Shown: piece after piece, positions 1 to 5,118 of the stretch
Numbering within the stretch: position 1 is the stretch's first letter
Layout: each line of letters begins with the position of its first letter
Assembly: GCA_030837935.1 (NCBI GenBank)
Contig: JAUQXU010000379.1
Location: 1-6,726 of the forward strand
Direction: 5' to 3'
From: Candidatus Brocadia sp.
Lineage (GTDB): Bacteria; Planctomycetota; Brocadiia; Brocadiales; Brocadiaceae
DNA length: 6,726 nt
The notes under the pieces: model-generated
What the model was told of the DNA's origin: nothing
The model's database searches: none
What the model saw: the letters and a program-made list of their open reading frames with translations, nothing else
Program-made: the position numbers and the translations under genes

Positions 1-773
1 GCATTTGCGTGACAATTACCACATGTTTCCAAAATCTTCTCTTTGCCAACTTTTGATTCTGGATCGGATGAGTTTAAAATTTTATGCTTACCGTGACAAT
101 CGAAACATACAGGAATATCTGTCGTTGTGTGCCCAAGTGCCGCAACCTGACCGTGTGCATTATTTTTATAGCTATCAAAATACTCCTGATGACACGATCC
201 GCACGATTCAATCGTCAGTCTTCTGTGCAAAGGATCTGTACCTCTGGGCACATCCATCGGAAACTTTTCCCCAATGCTTGTGTAATGATACGTTAGACCT
301 GCATGGCAGTCTTTACACGTAGGGACATCCTTATTGTTTTGCTTCATCAAATTTACATGATTGCTTTGTAAGTACTCATCGGCCGGGTCATCGTGACAAA
401 ATGTTATGCAGTCTACGGGCTTTAAATTCGGCTTGTGCCCATCCGACAAGTCTACGCCGTCAAGATCTTGATGGCAATCTGTGCAAAAAAAATCTTCCCC
501 GCCATGTGCCGATGCTTTAAAGGTTACTTCATCAATCAACATTGAAACTACTTTTATTTCACCTGTTATAGGATTTATCTTTGCCTTTTCTGCAGTCTTT
601 AATTTATCCGGCTTTGTATGACATTCAATACAAGGCCCGTTATCGCCTGCAGTTAATACTGCAGGCGATAAACCAACAATAGTTGCACATACCACGAAAA
701 GTGCAGACCATTTAAAATTCCTTAGGCCTGATACAGTTTCACGCATCGGACCTTTTTCTAACTTATAACCCAT
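1..773 (-). CDS. Multiheme c-type cytochrome, 3' end missing (probable subunit of the hydrazine-synthase electron-transfer module)
   Basis: This gene runs off the left edge; 257 residues are visible. A hydrophobic segment at residues 22-42, ending near Thr-Ala before Gly43, is a Sec signal or N-terminal anchor, so the heme part should lie outside the cytoplasm. Covalent heme sites follow at residues 48-52 (CIECH), 97-101 (CTDCH), 153-157 (CKDCH), 191-195 (CGSCH), 223-227 (CFDCH) and 251-255 (CGNCH), plus an expanded CITFCH site (CX3CH) at 122-127. Many free histidines (90, 113, 139, 163, 183, 207, 215, 230) could be distal ligands. The start at 773 is chosen for a strong GGGGAGGG ribosome site 8 bases upstream; Met10 (744-746) is an alternative. 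It begins 43 bp after the CKCH tetraheme gene, so they probably form one operon. In Kuenenia such a pair belongs to a quinol-oxidising module serving hydrazine synthase; that role is inferred. The unseen C-terminus might be a membrane b-type domain, as in other c/b fusion cytochromes. Confidence 0.85.
   Translation of the reverse strand, partial: MGYKLEKGPMRETVSGLRNFKWSALFVVCATIVGLSPAVLTAGDNGPCIECHTKPDKLKTAEKAKINPITGEIKVVSMLIDEVTFKASAHGGEDFFCTDCHQDLDGVDLSDGHKPNLKPVDCITFCHDDPADEYLQSNHVNLMKQNNKDVPTCKDCHAGLTYHYTSIGEKFPMDVPRGTDPLHRRLTIESCGSCHQEYFDSYKNNAHGQVAALGHTTTDIPVCFDCHGKHKILNSSDPESKVGKEKILETCGNCHAN
640..671 (-). repeat. Perfect 13-bp stem-loop inside the cytochrome gene
   Basis: Arms TTATCGCCTGCAG (640-652) and CTGCAGGCGATAA (659-671) are exact reverse complements around a 6-base loop. 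It falls in codons 35-45 of the multiheme cytochrome, where the signal peptide gives way to the mature protein. No T-tract follows on the minus strand, so it is not a simple terminator. In mRNA it would form a stable hairpin about 100 bases after the start codon. The structure is seen directly; its function is unknown. Confidence 0.85.
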
Positions 774-781
774 CTACGGAA

Positions 782-789
782 CCCTCCCC
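782..789 (-). promoter_or_regulatory. Strong ribosome binding site that decides the multiheme cytochrome start
   Basis: The minus strand reads GGGGAGGG, 8 bases before the ATG at 771-773. The alternative in-frame ATG at 744-746 has only an AAAAAGG run 4 bases upstream. This supports the longer N-terminus, which carries about 21 residues before the hydrophobic core. Confidence 0.75.
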
Positions 790-795
790 AGCTAT

Positions 796-820
796 ATAAC
801 TCTTAAGCTTAAAGAGTTAT
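796..820 (-). repeat. Intercistronic hairpin across the stop codon of the tetraheme cytochrome
   Basis: Arms ATAACTCTT (796-804) and AAGAGTTAT (812-820) pair perfectly over 9 bp with a 7-base loop. The structure includes the TAA stop of the upstream gene and ends 6 bases before the ribosome site of the downstream gene. On the minus strand it is not followed by a T-run, so it is more likely an mRNA processing, stability or translation-control element than a terminator. On the plus strand a T-rich run follows, but no plus-strand gene reads into it. Confidence 0.6.
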
Positions 821-1527
821 TCCTTTTTCTTTGGTTTTAAAGGTGTATTAAGAATTTCGTCCTTTGGCAATATAGCAGCCCACTTCTTTTTATCTTCCGG
901 AGAAAGCTTTTTAATCGCTATATCAATCTCATCCTCATCGCGATGGTCATCTTTCTTAAAAAACTCTTTATAATCCATAACTTTGTCCGTTTTGGGACAT
1001 TTATTCTTATCATCTTTACCTTCCCAATGGCATTTTAAGCATTGCTCTTTGACCGTAGCAGGTCCATTGATACCAGCAACAATCAAACCAGCATCATACT
1101 GAACTTTTCTCGCTTCAAAAGGATCTTTTTTTAATATTCCTTTAAATGCATCTTTACCCTTGCCCTGAAAATTCTCTTTCACCTTTTTATACTCTGAACC
1201 AGCACCATGACAGGCCTCGCATTGTACATTAGGTAAATACTTTTTGCCGGCCTCTGCAATTTTCTCCCCGTATGCGGTTGCATGACACTTTAAACAATCT
1301 GGATTCTCAGCATCCGGCGACCCTTTTAATCTTTTTTCCCAAGTATTGGAATGCAGTCTTTCTTTATATTCTTCCCCCTCAAAACAACCTTTTCCCATAT
1401 GACACTTGCATCCACTGTTGCCCACAAATTCTGCCCCGGTGGATAAAGCAGGAAGTGAAAATGTTAAAGAACAAACAGATACTACTATGCCTCCTATAAA
1501 ATACACAGTTTTCCTACCACCAGACAT
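817..1527 (-). CDS. Tetraheme cytochrome c with contracted CKCH heme motif, KsTH-like (hydrazine synthase electron-transfer partner)
   Basis: This 236-residue exported cytochrome has a signal peptide (hydrophobic residues 8-28, cleavage probably after Ala32), then four heme sites: CKCH at 40-43, CLKCH at 78-82, CEACH at 103-107 and CLKCH at 163-167. The first has only one residue between the cysteines, and the DNA reads TGC AAG TGT CAT without ambiguity. The CEACHGAGSEY block and overall spacing recall the cytochrome c554 family. From memory of the literature, Kuenenia KsTH is a tetraheme protein with exactly this CKCH motif, encoded in the hydrazine synthase cluster, able to exchange electrons with that enzyme, with His/Lys, His/Cys and two His/His hemes. 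Apart from heme cysteines, the mature protein has only Cys48 and Cys177, so one is the likely Cys ligand. The C-terminus (171-236) is lysine- and acid-rich. A good ribosome site (AGGAAAGGAG) lies 7 bases before ATG 1527. The role here is inferred from the motif. Confidence 0.88.
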   Translation of the reverse strand: MSGGRKTVYFIGGIVVSVCSLTFSLPALSTGAEFVGNSGCKCHMGKGCFEGEEYKERLHSNTWEKRLKGSPDAENPDCLKCHATAYGEKIAEAGKKYLPNVQCEACHGAGSEYKKVKENFQGKGKDAFKGILKKDPFEARKVQYDAGLIVAGINGPATVKEQCLKCHWEGKDDKNKCPKTDKVMDYKEFFKKDDHRDEDEIDIAIKKLSPEDKKKWAAILPKDEILNTPLKPKKKE

Positions 1528-1565
1528 TTACAATCTCCTTTCCTCTACCAAGAAAAATAAATAAT

Positions 1566-1593
1566 ATTCTACCTACCACCAAACCTATAACAA
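1566..1593 (-). promoter_or_regulatory. Candidate proximal promoter of the cytochrome operon
   Basis: The minus strand reads TTGTTA (1588-1593), a 16-base spacer, then TAGAAT (1566-1571): four and five matches to the sigma70 -35 and -10 consensus. It would give a leader of about 30 bases before the tetraheme cytochrome start. It is weaker than the distal candidate at 1844-1872, and in AT-rich DNA a chance match is possible. Confidence 0.35.
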
Positions 1594-1813
1594 ATCTGTC
1601 ACCTCACAACAACACTGTTTCAATCACATTTTTTTCCAACCATACAGCTCATTTTTTGCACTACTTTACACCCCGCTTAACTTATCGTTACATTTTAGAA
1701 TCTCACAAAAGGCATCATATTAGTAGTCAGAATGCTTGATATCTTTAGAAATCTTTCTCGATGTAAAAACCAGCACTAAGGATTTTTAAGCGTTTGATTT
1801 CTGATTAAAGTAG

Positions 1814-1833
1814 CTTATATATTCTTATATATT
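1814..1833. repeat. Perfect tandem 10-bp repeat, candidate operator
   Basis: CTTATATATT occurs twice head to tail (1814-1823 and 1824-1833). Ten bases is close to one helical turn, so two protein subunits could bind the same DNA face. It lies about +4 to +24 from the predicted start of the distal cytochrome promoter, a position typical of a repressor site. Chance in AT-rich DNA cannot be excluded. Confidence 0.45.
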
Positions 1834-1843
1834 TAGGAACGAT

Positions 1844-1872
1844 AGGTTAGCATGCTTTTAAAAGGGTGTCAA
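1844..1872 (-). promoter_or_regulatory. Candidate distal promoter of the cytochrome operon (extended -10 type)
   Basis: The minus strand reads TTGACA (1867-1872), a consensus -35, then a 17-base spacer ending in TGC, then TAACCT (1844-1849). The -10 hexamer is poor, but the TGN before it is the extended -10 motif. The layout matches the dnaA promoter in this window (TTGACA, 17 bases, TGC, then TAATAT). It starts only about 18 bases past the accC stop codon, so the cytochromes can be expressed separately from the lipid genes. Confidence 0.5.
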
Positions 1873-1890
1873 GAAAAAATTAACGTATTC

Positions 1891-3243
1891 CTAATGTTGG
1901 TTTTTTGCTAATAAATTCTCTACAAAATTGGTATTTATATTTCCACTTGCAAATTGCGGATGCGCTATTAGCTCCAAGTTTAACGGAATGGTCGTTTTAA
2001 CACCTTCTATTATATATTCCTTTAATGCCCTTTTCATACATGCAATTGCTTCTTCACGTGTCTTTTGATACACAATTAACTTTGAAATCATTGAATCATA
2101 ATATGGGGGTATCTCATAACCAGAATATACATGGGAATCGACCCTCACTCCCCTTCCTCCCGGTGGGTTATACAGTGTAATCTTTCCTGGGTTAGGCCGG
2201 AATCCATTTTGAGGATCTTCCGCGTTAATACGGCACTCTATCGCAACGCCCCGAGGTCTGACCCGTTTCTGTTTTATGTTTAATCGCTCACCATAAGCAA
2301 TCCTTATTTGCTGTTTCACCAAATCAATACCTGTCACCATCTCGGTAACTGGGTGTTCAACCTGTAAACGGGTATTTACTTCTATAAAATAAAAATTACC
2401 CAGTTTGTCTACCAAAAACTCCACGGTGCCTGCGTTGGTATAATTTACAGCCTTTGCTATCTTGATTGCCGCCTTGCACATCTCCTCGCGCAAGCGCTCT
2501 GAAATATGAGGAGAAGGTGATTCTTCAATAAGTTTTTGGTGCCTTCGCTGTAAAGTACAGTCCCTCTCTCCTAAATGAATAATATTACCATAATTATCAC
2601 CAAATATTTGCACCTCTACATGGCGGGTGTCTTCTATGTATTTTTCTATATAAATGGATGGGTCCTTAAAGGCAGCTTCCGCTTCCCGTTGGGCAACTGC
2701 CAATGAGTTTACAAGACTTATATCATTGTGTGCGACACGCATTCCCCGCCCGCCACCACCAGAAGATGCTTTAATAATCACAGGATATCCAATCATGTGC
2801 GCCACATCCAGCGCTTGTTGCTGACTTTTTACAACAGATTCACTGCCCGGAACTACAGGAATTTTATTGGCAATGGCTATTTTTCTTGCCTCGGTCTTAT
2901 TACCAAGTTTTTTCAGTACTTCTGACTTAGGGCCTATGAATATTATTTTGGAAGATTCACACACCTCTGCAAAATGACTGACCTCGGATAAAAAACCATA
3001 TCCCGGATGAATAGCTTCAATATCAGTTATCTCTGCTGCACTAATTATACCCGGAATATTGAGATAACTTCCCTCGGCATCCGAAGGACCAATGCACACA
3101 GGAATATCTGCTTGCTTTAAGTACATTGCATTCTTGTCCGACTTCGAACATATTGCAACAGTTTCTATGCCCATTTCGCGACATGCCCTAATAATCCTTA
3201 GAGCAATCTCACCTCGATTTGCAACCATTATCCTGGAAAACAT
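1891..3243 (-). CDS. accC: Biotin carboxylase subunit of acetyl-CoA carboxylase
   Basis: AccC uses ATP and bicarbonate to carboxylate the biotin carried by AccB, the first half-reaction of acetyl-CoA carboxylase in the cytoplasm, feeding malonyl-CoA to fatty acid synthesis. The 450 residues match the family length (E. coli 449). Order: N-terminal biotin carboxylase domain (1-110, ANRGEIALR and HPGYGFLSE), ATP-grasp domain (about 115-320) with glycine-rich loop SSGGGGRGM at 160-168, and C-terminal domain. The expected ATP, bicarbonate and biotin contacts are present: Lys116, Lys158, His208, Lys237, Glu275, Glu288, Asn290, Arg292, Gln294, Val295, Glu296 and Arg338. The protein should be active. 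The start is fixed by an in-frame TGA 15 bases upstream and the usual MFxxIxxANRGE beginning, yet no clear ribosome site is seen and a small inverted repeat covers the ATG. It lies 55 bp after accB. The carboxyltransferase genes accA and accD are not in the window. Confidence 0.97.
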   Translation of the reverse strand: MFSRIMVANRGEIALRIIRACREMGIETVAICSKSDKNAMYLKQADIPVCIGPSDAEGSYLNIPGIISAAEITDIEAIHPGYGFLSEVSHFAEVCESSKIIFIGPKSEVLKKLGNKTEARKIAIANKIPVVPGSESVVKSQQQALDVAHMIGYPVIIKASSGGGGRGMRVAHNDISLVNSLAVAQREAEAAFKDPSIYIEKYIEDTRHVEVQIFGDNYGNIIHLGERDCTLQRRHQKLIEESPSPHISERLREEMCKAAIKIAKAVNYTNAGTVEFLVDKLGNFYFIEVNTRLQVEHPVTEMVTGIDLVKQQIRIAYGERLNIKQKRVRPRGVAIECRINAEDPQNGFRPNPGKITLYNPPGGRGVRVDSHVYSGYEIPPYYDSMISKLIVYQKTREEAIACMKRALKEYIIEGVKTTIPLNLELIAHPQFASGNINTNFVENLLAKNQH

Positions 3244-3255
3244 ATCGCTCGATAT
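3242..3255 (-). promoter_or_regulatory. Inverted repeat over the accC start codon
   Basis: ATATCG and CGATAT flank a 2-base centre and include the first two bases of the accC ATG (3241-3243). In RNA it could form a 5-bp hairpin with a 4-base loop. No Shine-Dalgarno run precedes this start, so accC translation may be weak on its own or depend on ribosomes arriving from accB. Small AT-rich palindromes are common, so this is tentative. Confidence 0.35.
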
Positions 3256-3298
3256 CCGTCAGCCATTAATTCTCTCATGGAGTAAATTTACAATAACG

Positions 3299-3760
3299 TC
3301 ACTTCGTTGACGGCTTAACACGAAACAGCGACTGGCCGTACTCTACCGCCTCTCCGTCATTTACATAAACGTCAATAATTTCACCTGCCATCTCTGCTTT
3401 TACTTCATTCATTATCTTCATTGCCTCAATTATACAAACTACTGTTTCATCGTTAACAAAATCTCCCACATTCACACACGGGTCGGCACCGGGAGCATTA
3501 GCCCGATAAAACGTACCTACCATTGGTGAAATAATCTCTACAAAGTTTTCATTTTCTTTTGGCAATACCTGTACCGAGTTTTTTTGCTCTAACTGCTGCG
3601 GGTACACAGAAGGGATAGTAGTTGACGATGCTGTATGAATATAACCAACTTCACCTTTTTTAATTCTTATTTTTGTAACATCTTCTTGAATTTCAATCTC
3701 AGACAATTTATTTTCATTCATAATTGAAATTAATTGCTTTACCTTGTCTATAATACTCAT
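3299..3760 (-). CDS. accB: Biotin carboxyl carrier protein of acetyl-CoA carboxylase
   Basis: AccB carries the biotin that AccC carboxylates and hands the carboxyl group to the carboxyltransferase (AccA/AccD). The 153-residue length is normal (E. coli 156). Residues 1-37 form the N-terminal dimerisation part, 38-75 a flexible linker rich in Thr, Ser, Pro and Gln, and 76-150 the biotinyl domain. The biotinylation site is EAMKIMNE (112-119), with Lys115 as the modified residue. SPMVGTFYR (78-86), followed by a segment equal in length to the E. coli thumb, marks it as a true acetyl-CoA carboxylase carrier and not a generic biotinyl domain. AAGGA lies 7 bases before the ATG, a good ribosome site. 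It is the first gene of the accB-accC pair and follows a 203-bp gap after the peptidase gene, with its own candidate promoter there. Confidence 0.96.
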   Translation of the reverse strand: MSIIDKVKQLISIMNENKLSEIEIQEDVTKIRIKKGEVGYIHTASSTTIPSVYPQQLEQKNSVQVLPKENENFVEIISPMVGTFYRANAPGADPCVNVGDFVNDETVVCIIEAMKIMNEVKAEMAGEIIDVYVNDGEAVEYGQSLFRVKPSTK

Positions 3761-3853
3761 TTTCCATTCCTTAATGTGGAGTTTAGTTTTTAATTATTAA
3801 ACAGGAAAGCCAACAAATCCTTCTACCAACAGATAAAAGACTACTCTTGATTA

Positions 3854-3882
3854 AGTATAGAGCGGAGAAATATGGAACAAAA
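3854..3882 (-). promoter_or_regulatory. Candidate promoter for accB-accC
   Basis: The minus strand has TATACT (3854-3859), five of six matches to the -10 consensus, with a poor -35 (TTTTGT, 3877-3882) 17 bases upstream. It would give a leader of about 85-90 bases before accB. The 203-bp gap from the peptidase gene favours a separate promoter, but this exact site is uncertain. Confidence 0.35.
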
Positions 3883-3899
3883 AAGCGGTGGAACAACCG
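3879..3899 (-). terminator. Weak candidate terminator after the peptidase gene
   Basis: The minus strand reads CGGT, a 6-base loop, ACCG, one C, then six T's. It lies about 65 bases past the peptidase stop codon and just before the candidate accB promoter. The stem is only 4 bp, so any termination would be partial. Confidence 0.3.
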
Positions 3900-3963
3900 A
3901 TGGGCCAGACAGATTAGTTTTTATTAATTTGTGAGTTATGCAGATACATTATCTCTTTTTAAT

Positions 3964-5034
3964 TTATATTACTATATCCTTAAACTCTTTTGGTATATTA
4001 CTTAAAACACTACAGCCGCTGGAACTTACTAATACCATATCTTCTATACGCACGCCCCCCCATCCTGGGATATAAATTCCAGGTTCAATGGTAAATACCA
4101 TATTCTCTTCTAATATTTCTTTGCTCCTTCTATTAATGATGGGGCCCTCATGAACCTCAAGTCCAATACCATGCCCTACTCCATGGCCGAAACACTTCGA
4201 AAACCCCTTTTTTGCAATATAATTTCTCGCTGCAGAATCAACTTCCTTTGCCATCCGGCCCGGTCTTACACAATCAATAGCAAAACGTTGTGCATCTAAC
4301 ACTATTTGGTATATCTTCTTAAATTCGGTGGATATTTTATCTACGAAACTAATTCTTGTCAAGTCGGAATTGTAAAACCGGAAACATGCACCCCAATCGA
4401 GTAAGACTGTATCTTTTTTATGTATCGCTCTTGTTGTTGCACGTGCATGGGGCTGCGAAGCGCGAGGTCCTGCTGCACAAATTATTTCGAAAGAACTTCT
4501 TTCACCACCTTGATTTCTTATTTCAAACTCTAAAAAATCTGCTACTTTTTTTTCTGATACCCCTGTCAGTATCTTCTTTCTAATTCTATAATATGCTTTT
4601 TCAGCAATATCAATGGCTGTTCTTATTTTCTCCAATTCTTCCGATGTTTTTCGTTTCCGATACTCTTCAATGATTCCTTTTGTTGGTACAATATGAATTC
4701 CTTTCGCATTCCTTCTAATTTCATCATATTGATCAAACGTGAGATAGAGAGATTCAATGTAGAGTTTTTTAATGTTAAGCCGTTTTAGTTTCCCACAAAT
4801 TGTTTTTATTAAAGAAACTTTTTTTTCTACGATCTTAATCCAAGGGATATCCTGCTGGGCTTGTTCAACATATCTAAAATCTGTAAATAAATAATCCCTC
4901 TCCGGTGTAATTAAAAGAACACTTTCAGAACCTGTAAAATTTGTAATGTAGTGAACGTTTGTTTCATTCGTAATTAATAACCCACCTACTTCTTCTTCCT
5001 TTAATTTTTTCTTTAATTTTTCTAAACAACGCAT
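3964..5034 (-). CDS. Xaa-Pro peptidase, M24B family (aminopeptidase P / prolidase type)
   Basis: This is a cytoplasmic two-metal peptidase that cleaves bonds next to proline. The N-terminal creatinase-like domain (about residues 1-120) is followed by the pita-bread catalytic domain. Numbered from the ATG at 5034, the five metal ligands are present: Asp213 and Asp224 (in DWGA and SDLTR), His288 (GHGVGHGIG), Glu317 (FTIEPGIY) and Glu331 (VRIEDM). His196 (in SQPHA) and His295 fit the catalytic histidines. At 356 residues it matches short PepQ/YqhT proteins. An in-frame TTG at 5070 would add 12 residues, but it has no ribosome site; the ATG has AAGG 12 bases upstream, and MRCLEKLKKKL is the usual family beginning, so the ATG is preferred. 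It lies 84 bp after dnaA and is probably co-transcribed. In many bacteria this gene precedes efp-accB-accC. Aminopeptidase or dipeptidase specificity cannot be decided from sequence. Confidence 0.92.
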   Translation of the reverse strand: MRCLEKLKKKLKEEEVGGLLITNETNVHYITNFTGSESVLLITPERDYLFTDFRYVEQAQQDIPWIKIVEKKVSLIKTICGKLKRLNIKKLYIESLYLTFDQYDEIRRNAKGIHIVPTKGIIEEYRKRKTSEELEKIRTAIDIAEKAYYRIRKKILTGVSEKKVADFLEFEIRNQGGERSSFEIICAAGPRASQPHARATTRAIHKKDTVLLDWGACFRFYNSDLTRISFVDKISTEFKKIYQIVLDAQRFAIDCVRPGRMAKEVDSAARNYIAKKGFSKCFGHGVGHGIGLEVHEGPIINRRSKEILEENMVFTIEPGIYIPGWGGVRIEDMVLVSSSGCSVLSNIPKEFKDIVI

Positions 5035-5118
5035 ACCACCGCAAACCTTAACCAGACACAACGCATACAATTCTAAAAATTATCTATCGTTTTTCACACT
5101 GACATGAAACTGTGTAAT

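Larger units (their letters stand above)
1528..1890. other. Gene-free regulatory stretch between accC and the cytochrome genes
   Basis: These 363 bases hold no supportable gene on either strand. They hold two candidate minus-strand promoters (listed separately), a tandem 10-bp repeat, and a weak bulged stem-loop at 1764-1788 (TAAAAA-bulge-CC pairing with GGTTTTTA). If the distal promoter is used, the cytochrome mRNA carries an untranslated leader of about 310 bases, long enough for RNA-level control. I recognise no known riboswitch class in it. No good terminator for accC is visible: only a T6 run at about 1873-1878 without a stem. Confidence 0.6.

Noticed and set aside
5..322. Plus-strand open frame of 105 codons
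   Set aside because: It is opposite the multiheme cytochrome, whose heme motifs, signal peptide and ribosome site are clear. The plus-strand protein has no recognisable domain.
1494..1527. Lipoprotein signal at Cys19 of the tetraheme cytochrome
   Set aside because: The residue before the cysteine is valine, not Gly, Ala or Ser, and Cys19 lies inside the hydrophobic core, not at its end. Ordinary signal peptidase cleavage after Ala32 fits better.
3789..3801. Palindrome TTTAATTATTAAA upstream of accB
   Set aside because: It is made only of A and T in an AT-rich gap, so its symmetry carries little weight as an operator.
3871..3896. GGAACAA copies at 3874 and 3890, and a longer shared TATGGAACAAAA at 3871 and 6665
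   Set aside because: They are short, A-rich matches without shared context; chance is a sufficient explanation.
5035..5070. TTG start giving a 368-residue peptidase
   Set aside because: No ribosome site precedes it, and the extra 12 residues do not match the usual family N-terminus.
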